Assembly (NCBI RefSeq): GCF_024129865.1
Contig: NZ_JAMYFE010000081.1
Span: 1 to 64,000 of the forward strand
Direction of reading: 5' to 3'
Length of the DNA: 64,000 nucleotides
Source: Stieleria tagensis
GTDB taxonomy: Bacteria > Planctomycetota > Planctomycetia > Pirellulales > Pirellulaceae
Below are positions 19,559 to 29,850 of this stretch, one piece after another. The notes beneath the pieces were generated by a model. It did not search any database, was not told the DNA's origin, and saw nothing but the letters and a program-made list of their open reading frames with translations. Position 1 is the first letter of the stretch, and every line of letters begins with the position of its first letter. The position numbers and the translations under genes were made by a program.

Positions 19559-20104
19559 ATGTCCACCAGCGACGTCCGAAACATCGACTCATTGCAACGC
19601 CTGCGTGCCGGAATCCTGACCACCGCCGACAGTTGGGACAAGACGCTGCAAGAGGTCCGAGTGGTGATCCATCGCGCCGAGGAATACTATGGCGACACGG
19701 TGCCCAGTTACTGGCGGCAACAGGCCGAATTGGCGGATCAGGAATTGACCGCTGCACAGGACCACTTGCATCAAAAGCAATCGACAGCGTCAAACAGCGA
19801 TTCGATCGTCGCGACCGACGCCAGAAAACGCGTGCAACGCGCCAAAGACCGGCTGAGATTGTGTCAAGAAAAAAAGCGTTTGGCCAAGTCACTGTCGATT
19901 GAGATCAAACACCAATGTGACGAAATGCTAGGCCCTCTAGCCGATTTGACCGAACACAGCAACAATCTTTTGCCTGCTGCTGCGATCGATTTGGCCGCGT
20001 TGGTCGATTCTCTTCACCGTTATGCCGAATCCGCCGGCATTGCTCCGCGCCCGCAGGACACGCCCAGTCCGCGGCCCCCATCGCCCACCGAAACGAACGA
20101 CTGA
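19559..20104 (+). CDS. Unknown protein with central coiled coil
   Basis: This 181-residue protein is not recognised. Its central part (about 55-120) is strongly charged and helical, with many Gln, Lys, Arg and Glu and a heptad-like pattern, so a coiled coil is likely. The last 25 residues are rich in Pro, Ser and Thr and probably disordered. No signal peptide or membrane segment is seen. Its TGA stop is followed directly by the ATG of the next gene (TGAATG), so the two are very likely co-translated and may work together. It begins 48 bp after the epimerase-like gene. Confidence 0.6.
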   Translation: MSTSDVRNIDSLQRLRAGILTTADSWDKTLQEVRVVIHRAEEYYGDTVPSYWRQQAELADQELTAAQDHLHQKQSTASNSDSIVATDARKRVQRAKDRLRLCQEKKRLAKSLSIEIKHQCDEMLGPLADLTEHSNNLLPAAAIDLAALVDSLHRYAESAGIAPRPQDTPSPRPPSPTETND

Positions 20105-21280
20105 ATGCCCAGCCAAGTGAACTCTCTCTTTGACTCTTTGCGAAGTGACGACATTTCCGAAACGGAACTTCTGGATCGATTGGTCGAATTCTATCGAGCC
20201 GAAAAACAGCCGATGGAATTGTTCGAAGCGCGCAAGATGGTGGTCCGTGGCAAATTGGGATTGCCGCTTCTCAGTGGTGACGATGACTGCAGCCGACCCG
20301 AAGCGATTGAACGACAATTGGAATTGGGATTGCTGGATGCCTGTCGCGAAGCCGGTGAAATGCTGATTGCCGCGGGCCGCGTGTTCGAAGGCTGGACCTA
20401 TTTGCGCCCGATCGGCGATAACGAATTGATTCGACGGTTGGTGTCAGAGGTCGAAATCACCGACGACAACTACGACGAAATGCAACGTGTGCTGTTGCAC
20501 GAAGGTGTTGATGTCGGTCGCGGGTTTCAATCTGTGCTCGACCATCAGGGCACATGCAACAGCATCACTCTGTTTGATCAAGCGATCGTCCAGCGTAGCA
20601 AGTCCGATCAGCGGGCCGCCGGCACAAAATTGCTGCACCACTTCTACGATGAACTCAGTCAACTGGTCCGGGCCGATATCACCGCGCGAGACAAAGCCCC
20701 GGCCGCCGACGAATCACTTTACGACATGATCTCGTCTCGCCCCTGGGTGCTAAAGGACGGCGGCTACCACCTCGACACAACACACCTGTCGTCCACCGTG
20801 CGCATCGCATCGACTCTGACCGATCCCGATGACTTGCGCAAGGCATGGGAACTGACTCAGTACGGCAAACAACTGCATCACCAATTTCAATACCCCGGTG
20901 ACGAGCCGTTTGTCGATTTCTATCCCGCCTACGCAGCGTTCTATTCGATCTTGTTGGGTGAAAACGTCGATGCAGGTTTGAAAATTTTTGAACGCAAGGC
21001 CAAGACGGTCGACACAGATCAATACGGAACTGGGGCGATTGAAACCTATGTCGATTTGCTAGATCGCGTGGGGCGTCATCGCGACGCGGTCGCATTTGCG
21101 ATCCAGCACGTCCCCAGCGACGTCCCCACCCAGACGATCGTTCCACTGTTGATGGAATACGCTTCGCGAGCGGAACAGGCAGGTGACACCACCGTGTATC
21201 AATTGGTGATGGACTACTGTGCCGATCATGACGATGCACTCGGCTTCGCCGTCGCCAAGCACGCCAGTCTCCGCCGCTAG
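20105..21280 (+). CDS. Unknown helical-repeat protein
   Basis: This 391-residue acidic, cytoplasmic-looking protein has no domain that I recognise. Helical pairs with Leu, Glu and Ala repeats suggest a TPR- or HEAT-like solenoid, including EARKMVVRGKLGLPLL near 43 and a repeated helix pattern from about 270 to the end. A His/Asp-containing segment (LLHHFYDELSQL) lies near 180. The ATG abuts the stop codon of the coiled-coil gene, so the pair appears translationally coupled. I expect it to be a conserved planctomycete hypothetical protein. A scaffold role is a guess from its fold-like pattern only. Confidence 0.6.
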   Translation: MPSQVNSLFDSLRSDDISETELLDRLVEFYRAEKQPMELFEARKMVVRGKLGLPLLSGDDDCSRPEAIERQLELGLLDACREAGEMLIAAGRVFEGWTYLRPIGDNELIRRLVSEVEITDDNYDEMQRVLLHEGVDVGRGFQSVLDHQGTCNSITLFDQAIVQRSKSDQRAAGTKLLHHFYDELSQLVRADITARDKAPAADESLYDMISSRPWVLKDGGYHLDTTHLSSTVRIASTLTDPDDLRKAWELTQYGKQLHHQFQYPGDEPFVDFYPAYAAFYSILLGENVDAGLKIFERKAKTVDTDQYGTGAIETYVDLLDRVGRHRDAVAFAIQHVPSDVPTQTIVPLLMEYASRAEQAGDTTVYQLVMDYCADHDDALGFAVAKHASLRR

Positions 21281-21374
21281 TGCTTCACCCGGTGTGGTGA
21301 CGGCAAGCTGGAAGCTTATCCCACTTTTAATTGTGGACGAAGCACTCTCCGGTCGTGCCTGATTCTGTTGTTGC

Positions 21375-24290
21375 TCAGCGGACCGGATGTTTGCCAGATG
21401 GTGTTTGCTGGCTGGGGCCCGTCGCCACGCGATCGCTGGGATGTTGCTGGCCAATTGCCAAACCAATCCAACCATCGCGGAGTTCGAATTGAATCACCTG
21501 CGATTGCTCCGGCACGTACGCCGCCAGCATTTCCGGTGATGTCAGGGGCAGCGATCGATTCGGTGACAAGACCTTGTTGAACACCGCGCGGGCGGGCAAC
21601 CGCTCACGCATCGACATGCCCGGTCCGCTGATACTGAGGTGTCCATCACGTTCCAGCGACGCGGTCAATCCGTCGGTCACCGGTTGGTAAGCGGCGCGGA
21701 CGATGAAGTTCCGCAGCTTGATGCCTCGTTCGCGTTCGAGCCGGATAATGCGCATCGTCAACCAAACTTTGCCGTCTTCGATTTCAATCGTGATCGGTCG
21801 ATGCTTGGCGAACTGGATTTGGATGTCCTCCGGCATTTCCTCGGGCATTTCCATTCCATCGACGCCGACCAAATTGAAACACTCGTTCAGCATTTCGTGG
21901 ATTGGCATCGGTTGGTCTTGCGGCACCAACTGCTCCAAGGTGTTGTTGATCGCCGACTGATGAATCTGCACGCTCAACAAACTTGTGCTGGGGGCTCGGG
22001 GCCGTGGTGTCATCGCGGCAAGTTGCCAGTCACCGGCCATGCGATATCGAGCGACCAGGCGTGACTCGGTGGTCTGCATGTCAATCACTTGCGGAGCCAA
22101 TCGCAGGTTGGTCAATGGTCCCAGCACGGTCTTGCTGAACTTCGACGATGCGTGATCGACCTTTTCTGTGATACTGCGATCAATCTCGTCACCGACTTCG
22201 TTGCGAATCCGGTTGCGTGCGATTCGGTTTGCCAACGAGGCTTTGTTCCAATACTCGCTTTCGGCGATGCTGCGGACCAACGTTCCAACCAATGGCCACG
22301 AATCATATTGTGTGTCGATGCCATGCAACTTTGATTGCCCGTCGACCTCGACTGTTGAATCACCCAATTCGATGTCGGTCGGCTGGATCGAGATCGGGAT
22401 CGACGCAGAGAACGGATTGACACTGGACGTGCTGACCGCAGCGGGACCACGACGACCGATGCTGCGGGTCGCAACATTGCCCAATGTGTGAAGTGTCAGT
22501 TCCCAACTCGACGGCGAAGGGTGTAACTGGATCGAAAGATCACTCTCGATACGGCTGATACCCGTCACGCGACTGCCCAGCAACGTCGTTCGTACGGGGA
22601 CGTCGCGCGATGGCAAATCGGGCAACAGTTCGGCAAGCATTTGGTCGCTGATCGAGAATCGGACATTGGCATTGCGGTAATGCGTGTCCAAATTCTTTGC
22701 CAGCTGGATCGCTTGTGGATGATCGGCGTATTGCAGAGCTTGCATCGATCCAGCGATTTCGGCGGTGACCAAGTCGATCGCATTGGATTCCGCTTTTTCA
22801 ATTTGATGCAGCAATGCCGCATAGTCGACCGCGCCGCTGGCCCAAGGACGAACCGCCAGAGCAACCGCTTGCACTGGGGGGCTTTCGATCCACTGTTGGT
22901 GAATGGGCGCCAGGTTGGGCCAAGTCATTCGCGACAGATAGACCTGTGCCAGCTCGCGCCGTTGCTGGTCGTCACCGTCGTGAAATGCATCTCGCAATTC
23001 GTCGATCAATAAAAAGGTGGACCAACCGTCTGCATCGCCAGTGGCCGGCAATTGCAGTTCGAGTTGCTCGATTGCATCGCCTACCGAAACCACGCTCTCG
23101 CTGACAGGTCGAACCATCGAGTCAGGCGTGGAATTGATTTCGTAGATCGGCTGCCATACCGCAAGCCGTCGCTCGATTGAATACGCCGCCTGCAACCAAG
23201 CCACACGGGCGCTCGGTGTTTGTAAGGTTTCGGCCTGAATCGCAGCGAACTGTTGCAATCGCCGAAGCTCGGCAAGTCCTTCTCCCACGCTGGGGTCACC
23301 CAGGCGACGAGATTGCGGCAACTGTTCCAGTAACGTGCGAACTTCCGTCGTCCACTGGGCCATCTGTTGTGCGGTCGCTGGATCGGGACCGGCGGATGCC
23401 AAGGTGGCAACCGTACCGCTGCCGCTAATTCGATCATCCCCCCGTCGGCGATTGGCAGCCACTGCTTCGACCGTTCGCAGTTGTTCCACCAATCGTCGAG
23501 AAACTGGCCAGGTAGCGCTCCGCGCCGATGTCAGTGAACGTTTTGTCGTGGGGGATCCCGCTACCGGCGCATCAATCTGTGGCAGAGGGGAGCCGACGGT
23601 TGTGGTTTGCCGCTGCGGATTTAATTGCGTCCCGCGCGACTGTATCGGCGCGGTCAACGTCGACTGAACCGATGCCATCGTTTCGGGGTGCGACCATGCT
23701 TGGTCGATATCAACCGCCAGCTGTTCCTCAACCGCCACTCGCCGCAGATCATCTGACCTGGGGGTCAGATCCGACACCGCGACCGCGGCGGAATCCACCA
23801 CTGGTGGCAGCGTCAGGTCACGAGCAAGCCCGTCTAAAATTTCTTCAAAGTCCGCTTCGGTTTCCGGTGACACGACCGCCAGGTCCGAATTGTCCGCCGG
23901 GGGCTGAGTTGTGAGCACTGCATTTTCAAAACCAAACAGGTCGCTTTGGGCGTCCAGTTGAGGGGCGGGGATGCCAACGACAACCGGTTCGTCAATTGCT
24001 AGCGAAAGTGTCTGCGGGGATTTCGGTTGTGGCTGTCCGGATTCGGCGCTGAGGCCAGCGAGCTTGCTTGAATGAGACACCGATTTGCCGGCAATCAAGT
24101 GGCTCTGCGTGACCCGTTGATGGCTCTTGAGCTTGTCCCATTGTCGCGACAGCAAGTCGGGCTGAATTGCCAGCCAGCACAGCGCAATGGTAAACGCTGA
24201 CGCCGCTAGCGGCCAAATCATCAGAGACCGTTTCACATCCTTGCGCATCAAAAGTCCATCGATCGGGAAAGAAAAGCGTCCGGTTTGCAT
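21375..24290 (-). CDS. Large membrane-anchored unknown protein
   Basis: The 971-residue reading starts at ATG 24290, chosen because a strong AAGGTGG ribosome site sits six bases upstream; a second ATG at 24248 is possible. One membrane helix near the N-terminus (SLMIWPLAASAFTIALCW) has basic residues before it, so the rest is predicted to be outside the cytoplasm. Residues about 100-330 are low in hydrophobicity and rich in Thr, Ser, Gln and Pro, probably a linker. The remainder has repeated beta-strand and helix patterns with no known motif. It is transcribed divergently from groES, with 268 bp between the start codons. No function is proposed beyond an envelope-facing structural or binding role. 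Confidence 0.65.
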   Translation of the reverse strand: MQTGRFSFPIDGLLMRKDVKRSLMIWPLAASAFTIALCWLAIQPDLLSRQWDKLKSHQRVTQSHLIAGKSVSHSSKLAGLSAESGQPQPKSPQTLSLAIDEPVVVGIPAPQLDAQSDLFGFENAVLTTQPPADNSDLAVVSPETEADFEEILDGLARDLTLPPVVDSAAVAVSDLTPRSDDLRRVAVEEQLAVDIDQAWSHPETMASVQSTLTAPIQSRGTQLNPQRQTTTVGSPLPQIDAPVAGSPTTKRSLTSARSATWPVSRRLVEQLRTVEAVAANRRRGDDRISGSGTVATLASAGPDPATAQQMAQWTTEVRTLLEQLPQSRRLGDPSVGEGLAELRRLQQFAAIQAETLQTPSARVAWLQAAYSIERRLAVWQPIYEINSTPDSMVRPVSESVVSVGDAIEQLELQLPATGDADGWSTFLLIDELRDAFHDGDDQQRRELAQVYLSRMTWPNLAPIHQQWIESPPVQAVALAVRPWASGAVDYAALLHQIEKAESNAIDLVTAEIAGSMQALQYADHPQAIQLAKNLDTHYRNANVRFSISDQMLAELLPDLPSRDVPVRTTLLGSRVTGISRIESDLSIQLHPSPSSWELTLHTLGNVATRSIGRRGPAAVSTSSVNPFSASIPISIQPTDIELGDSTVEVDGQSKLHGIDTQYDSWPLVGTLVRSIAESEYWNKASLANRIARNRIRNEVGDEIDRSITEKVDHASSKFSKTVLGPLTNLRLAPQVIDMQTTESRLVARYRMAGDWQLAAMTPRPRAPSTSLLSVQIHQSAINNTLEQLVPQDQPMPIHEMLNECFNLVGVDGMEMPEEMPEDIQIQFAKHRPITIEIEDGKVWLTMRIIRLERERGIKLRNFIVRAAYQPVTDGLTASLERDGHLSISGPGMSMRERLPARAVFNKVLSPNRSLPLTSPEMLAAYVPEQSQVIQFELRDGWIGLAIGQQHPSDRVATGPSQQTPSGKHPVR

Positions 24291-24558
24291 GCACCACCTT
24301 GGCAGTGAATCGGCTAGATCCTCAGACTGATCCAGCGCGGTTGCGCCGGCGGTGGAAATTCCGCCCAATCGGAGCTTCACTGCCACTCGCGGTGGTGTGC
24401 GCCCGGCCAGTACACCCCGCGTGGGAGGGTGAAAGTTGTGCAGGGATGCCGGGTGTACGAAACCCTTGCAGCATGGGAAAACACTGCGACTGGCACCCGT
24501 AGCGGTCACTTGATGATCGCTAGACTATTGAAATTGAAAGCTTGTTTTCGGAGTGGAG

Positions 24559-24888
24559 ATGGCCAAAAAAAAGGCAAATGCGTCGTTCGAATATGTTGAA
24601 CCAATAGGGGATCGGGTGCTGGTCCGAAAGGACGAGCCGAAGCGTGAAACTCGAGGCGGCATCGCGCTACCAGACGCGGCAGAGATCCCCACCATCACGG
24701 GGCGCATTGTGACCATCAGTGCGGTCGTCGAGAACGACGAGGAATTGCCACTGCGGCAGTACGACAAGATTTTGTTTCACCCCAAAAACGCTGTCCCGGT
24801 GGACCTGGAACATGACAACCAATTGTTTGTCGTTCCGGTCGAAGATATTGTGGCGGTGTTTCGTCGCAGCGCCCCGGAAGCCGATTGA
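24559..24888 (+). CDS. groES: GroES-family co-chaperonin (orphan)
   Basis: This 109-residue Cpn10 protein has the signature PIGDRVLVRKDE, a mobile loop with GGIALPD, then GRIVTIS and a closing VPVEDIVAVF segment. In the family the loop tripeptide that touches GroEL is I-V-L; here it is I-A-L. The C-terminus and an extra N-terminal Lys-rich tail make it slightly longer than the usual 95-100 residues. ATG 24559 follows a GGAGTGGAG ribosome site; a GTG six bases upstream is less likely. No groEL follows, and the next gene is an ECF sigma factor 111 bp on. I expect a second groES/groEL pair elsewhere, with this copy serving a specialised or stress role. Confidence 0.9.
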   Translation: MAKKKANASFEYVEPIGDRVLVRKDEPKRETRGGIALPDAAEIPTITGRIVTISAVVENDEELPLRQYDKILFHPKNAVPVDLEHDNQLFVVPVEDIVAVFRRSAPEAD

Positions 24889-24999
24889 GAGGTCGGCCGA
24901 AAGCCACCCACTGCGTGCAATCGGTTACACTTTGATCAAGGCGGAAGTCCGCCGCATTGTTGCACCATCGAATTGATCGCTTGGGCGGTAGCCGCAAAC

Positions 25000-25632
25000 A
25001 TGACTTCAGTCACCGATCTAATCAATCGCAGCCAAGGCGGGACCGAAGGCGAAACGGACCGTCTGTTTTCGGTCATGTACGATGACCTACGGCGGCTCGC
25101 CGGGCGGTTCTTGCAAAACGAACCGCTGCGTCATCGGCTAAGCAGTTCGTCATTGGTCCATCAAGCCTACATGCGAATGGTTGACCATTCGCGGATCAAT
25201 TGGCAGGGCAAGACACACTTCTTCGCGATCGGTGCCACCGTGATGCGACGAATCTTGGTCGACCATGCGCGCAAGGTCCAATCACTCAAGCGTGGCGGCG
25301 GATGGGAGCGGCGGCAATTGGTCGATGACGTCACCTTTCAACTCAATCGCGACGACGACGTCGTCGCGCTCGATGAATTGTTGGAACAACTGGTGGTTTT
25401 GAATCCTCGTCAAGCCAAGATCGTCGAACTGCGTTTCTTTGGTGGGATGACCATGCGTGAAATCGCCGCCGAAATGAAACTGGGGCTGCGCACCGTTGAA
25501 AAGGAATGGGCCATGAGCCGTGCCTGGATGCGACGCGAACTGCGACGCGACGAAGAGAAATTGGCTGACGAAGACCTCTCCACTGAATCGCAATCGCCGT
25601 TGGCTCCCGATTCGGAACCCGAGTCGACTTGA
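25000..25632 (+). CDS. ECF-type RNA polymerase sigma factor
   Basis: The 210-residue protein starts at ATG 25000; an in-frame TTG at 24973 would add nine residues. It has a sigma-2 region (LFSVMYDDLRRLAGRF, LVHQAYMRM, then THFFAIGATVMRRILVDHAR) and a sigma-4 helix-turn-helix (LNPRQAKIVELRFFGG, MREIAAEMKL, RTVEKEWAMSRAWMRREL). This is the planctomycete-expanded ECF type (TIGR02999-like), usually encoded next to Ser/Thr kinases rather than classic anti-sigma factors. Here the stop codon overlaps the ATG of the kinase gene as TGATG, so the two are translationally coupled. The kinase is therefore the likely regulator, by phosphorylation or binding; target promoters are unknown. Confidence 0.93.
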   Translation: MTSVTDLINRSQGGTEGETDRLFSVMYDDLRRLAGRFLQNEPLRHRLSSSSLVHQAYMRMVDHSRINWQGKTHFFAIGATVMRRILVDHARKVQSLKRGGGWERRQLVDDVTFQLNRDDDVVALDELLEQLVVLNPRQAKIVELRFFGGMTMREIAAEMKLGLRTVEKEWAMSRAWMRRELRRDEEKLADEDLSTESQSPLAPDSEPEST

Positions 25633-28238
25633 TGGATGCGGATCGTTACGCACGGGTCCGTGACCTGTTTCTTGCCGCCGACGAGATCGGCAAAGATCGC
25701 CAGTATGAATTTGTGGCGTCGCAATGTGGCGACGACCATGAATTGATCGCCGAAGTCATGTCGTTGTTGGACGAACACGATATGGAACTGGCCCGAATCG
25801 AAGGCGATTCGGCAAAACAGCCTACTATCCCACCCGCGGCCACAGAGACTCTTGGCGGCAATGAACCTTCGACCGGTCCTGCGGCCAACGACGATCCGAC
25901 CGCAGCCGATGGTTTGCAATCGGCTGCCGCGTCGGCGTCACCGTTCTTGCCTAGTGCGCGCCCTGACGTCGCCGCCGATTCGGCACGCCCGCGCGGTCCA
26001 TCAGATCCGCTGGCGTCACAGAAACGAAAACGTCCTCTGCGGCGCGAGGGGCAGCCCCCTGCAGGACAAAGTACCGCCAAAGGGGTCGCTGGCGGCACCG
26101 CCCAAGTCACTCAGCACGGTTCCCAACGAACCCACGCTTCTCCGCGCTATGAAAGTGATTCTCCCCGGCCGCGAAAGCCACCGTCGACTGGGATTTGGCA
26201 AACCCGAGCCAAGCGGCATCGGCGTTTTAATTCCGGTTGGTTATGGCTGGCCGCCATTCTGCCCACCGCGATGATCGGTTGGTGGACCTACAGTAAAGTC
26301 GTCGAGAGCATGCGCAAATCGACGGCCAACGAACTGGCCGGTGTGGTGGATAGCGTGCGGATCAGTGTCGATCGATTCTTGGACGATCAATCCCGCTTGG
26401 CTCGGTCGTGGAGTCGCCAGCCGGAACTGCGCAGCGCCGTCACGGGACTGATCGAAGCGAAAGCACAGGATGATTCGGCCGAATCGCTTCGCCAGTCACC
26501 ACATGCGGCCGCGATCCGTTCCCAACTGGTCTCGGTGTCTCAGTTGGATGAGATTAAATATGTGGTCTGGGATCGCACCGGAACGATCATCGCTAGCTGG
26601 CTAGAAGACGGGGCTGATGTGGGAGGGAATATCGCCCCCGACGGCGCGGCCAACCTGAACCGTGCGTTGCGCGGGGAAACGGTGCTTTTTGGCCCGGAAA
26701 TTCTTCGCGCCGAGGGTAACGGATTCGAACCAGAAACCGATCAGCCTGTGATGGCGGAGATCATGCCGGTCTATGATGACCGAGACAGAGTCATCGCAGC
26801 GATCTTGATTCGCGGTTTTGGTGTTTACCAAGATTACGACAATCTCTTTCGCCAAGCCTCGGATTCCGGCGGGTTGGACGTCTACGCAGTCAGCCGCAGC
26901 GGTGTCATGCTGACCAATAGCCCTGCCGCATCAAGCCTCATTCGGCAACCTGCCAGCGACGACACTGACATCGAAAGCGAAGACAGCGCAGTCGCTTGCC
27001 AATTGCGTGTGACCGATCCGGGGTTTCTGCTCGGTGACACGGCGATCGCCAACAGCCTGCGACGCACACAACCGCTGACCTATGCTGCCGCAGGTGCATC
27101 GTCCGGACGCTCCGGGTCGCGGCTGACGCCCTATCGAAATTATGCCGGCGTGCCTGTCGTTGGTGCTTGGCGATGGGTCGATGACTGGGACATGGGCATC
27201 GTTGTTGAACGTTCGACTAGCAGCGCGTTTGCGACCGCCAACATCGTGCGGTTTGGTTTTGTCAGCTTGGGGCTGATGCTGTCGTTGACCGCATTGATCG
27301 CTGCGGCACAAATCGCCAAACGCACCGCCCTGGCACAAGCTGCCGTGCACCCCCTCAGCCGCTACAAGCTGATTACCGAATTGGGGAGTGGCGGCATGGG
27401 AGTTGTTTATCGGGCCAAACACAATCAACTCGGACGCGACACCGCGCTAAAAGTTCTGCGTGGTGATCGTGATAACATTGAAGATCGACTGCGGTTTGAT
27501 CGCGAAGCCAAACTCGCCGCTTCGCTTAGCAGCCCACACACCGTCACGATTTACGATTACGGCCGCAGCGACGAAGACGAAGCGTATTGCGTGATGGAGT
27601 TTCTAAAAGGAATCACGCTCTATGACGTGGTCGCCCGAAGTGGATTCCAACACTATGGACGAGTGTTGTTCGTGTTGCGGCAAATCTGTGACTCACTCGG
27701 TGAAGCACACCAGTTGGGACTGGTGCACCGCGATGTGAAACCACAAAACGTGATGCTTTCCCTCGATGCGTCTGTCGGCGACTGGGCCGTCGTGTTTGAT
27801 TTCGGTTTAGCGAAACCGCTGCAGCCCGACGCCGATGCCTACCAGACTGCCGAGACGATTTGGGCTGGCACCCCGATGTACATGGCGCCCGAACGCTATC
27901 GCGAACCCAACAAGATCGATCCGCGATCAGACATCTACTCGGTAGGCTGTATCGCCTACTTCCTGCTGGCCGGACGACCACCGTTCATTGAATGCGACCC
28001 TGAATCACTGTTTGCTCTGGTACTGACCGAACAACCGATCAGCATCGGTGTGCATCGTGACGCCGAGGTGCCAGTGGAAATCGCCGATTTGGTCGCCCGC
28101 TGTATGGCGAAAAGTGTCGACCAGCGGTTCGCAACCGTAGACCAATTGGCCGCACATCTGGACGCATTGATCCCCCATTACCCGTGGACCGTCGACGACG
28201 CCCGTACGTGGTGGCGAATCCACGGCGAAGATCTCTAA
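25632..28238 (+). CDS. Membrane sensor Ser/Thr protein kinase
   Basis: This 868-residue protein starts at ATG 25632, overlapping the sigma-factor stop by one base. Residues 1-200 form a short acidic helical domain and then a long Pro/Ala/Arg-rich linker. TM1 (WLWLAAILPTAMIGWW) is near 203-222. An extracytoplasmic region of about 310 residues resembles a double-Cache ligand-binding fold. TM2 (FGFVSLGLMLSLTALIAA) is near 540-560, and the kinase domain runs from about 577 to 845. The kinase has GSGGMGVVY, ALKVL with the ATP-binding Lys, HRDVKPQN, DFG and APE, so it should be active. Sensor outside and kinase C-terminal resembles histidine-kinase layout. It probably controls the coupled ECF sigma factor in response to an external small molecule. 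Confidence 0.92.
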   Translation: MDADRYARVRDLFLAADEIGKDRQYEFVASQCGDDHELIAEVMSLLDEHDMELARIEGDSAKQPTIPPAATETLGGNEPSTGPAANDDPTAADGLQSAAASASPFLPSARPDVAADSARPRGPSDPLASQKRKRPLRREGQPPAGQSTAKGVAGGTAQVTQHGSQRTHASPRYESDSPRPRKPPSTGIWQTRAKRHRRFNSGWLWLAAILPTAMIGWWTYSKVVESMRKSTANELAGVVDSVRISVDRFLDDQSRLARSWSRQPELRSAVTGLIEAKAQDDSAESLRQSPHAAAIRSQLVSVSQLDEIKYVVWDRTGTIIASWLEDGADVGGNIAPDGAANLNRALRGETVLFGPEILRAEGNGFEPETDQPVMAEIMPVYDDRDRVIAAILIRGFGVYQDYDNLFRQASDSGGLDVYAVSRSGVMLTNSPAASSLIRQPASDDTDIESEDSAVACQLRVTDPGFLLGDTAIANSLRRTQPLTYAAAGASSGRSGSRLTPYRNYAGVPVVGAWRWVDDWDMGIVVERSTSSAFATANIVRFGFVSLGLMLSLTALIAAAQIAKRTALAQAAVHPLSRYKLITELGSGGMGVVYRAKHNQLGRDTALKVLRGDRDNIEDRLRFDREAKLAASLSSPHTVTIYDYGRSDEDEAYCVMEFLKGITLYDVVARSGFQHYGRVLFVLRQICDSLGEAHQLGLVHRDVKPQNVMLSLDASVGDWAVVFDFGLAKPLQPDADAYQTAETIWAGTPMYMAPERYREPNKIDPRSDIYSVGCIAYFLLAGRPPFIECDPESLFALVLTEQPISIGVHRDAEVPVEIADLVARCMAKSVDQRFATVDQLAAHLDALIPHYPWTVDDARTWWRIHGEDL

Positions 28239-28436
28239 AATCGATTTCAAAGCTGTGAAATCGCACATCTTGTCTGCGCAATATTTCATTGATGGCAGTC
28301 TAAGATCCGCTAGGATTTTGATTAAACCGCCATCACTGCGGTCATTTGTGTCGTTCCCAAATTTGGAAGTTGCGTTCTTATCACATCTCGACGCGTAAGT
28401 TTTGAAGTTGCGCATCCGCGTGGAGCATTGATTTTT

Positions 28437-28582
28437 GGTAACCCGAAGCGTCAGCGAGGGATCCCATCCACATCCTAAATCCCTCGCTGACGCGTCGGGT
28501 TACCGTAGAAACGCAACTTCAAAAAGCGTCAGCGAGGAATCCCATTGGCACCCTAAATTTCTTGCTCACGCATCGGGTGACC
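28437..28582. repeat. RSVSEG-type palindromic repeats (one intact, one decayed)
   Basis: An intact palindrome has arms at 28437-28461 and 28480-28504 around an 18-base loop; the 25-nt arms match with one mismatch and carry GCGTCAGCGAGGGA and its complement. A decayed second copy lies at about 28521-28582, with GCGTCAGCGAGGAAT and TTGCTCACGCATCGGG. An outer inverted pair, GGAAGTTGCGTTC near 28365 and GAAACGCAACTTC near 28508, flanks the set. A frame across it translates as TRSVSEGS and LADASG, which I recall as a common spurious peptide from Rhodopirellula. The rest of 28239-28667 shows no gene; the block lies between the kinase and oxidoreductase genes and could serve in termination or mRNA stability. 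Confidence 0.85.
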
Positions 28583-28667
28583 AAGCAAACGCAGCTTCCC
28601 AACTCACGCCTCTTGTGACTTTACCGACAACTTACAATCGCCCTCTATCTCTCTTTACGGATTTCAA

Positions 28668-29789
<1,122 letters not shown>

Positions 29790-29850
29790 TCGCCAGCCTT
29801 CCCGCCTACCTCCCGCTTGAACGCGTCCCGCCCTGTCCAGGTTATTCGTG

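Noticed and set aside
24510-24558. CIRCE heat-shock operator upstream of groES
   Set aside because: No TTAGCACTC/GAGTGCTAA inverted repeat is present.
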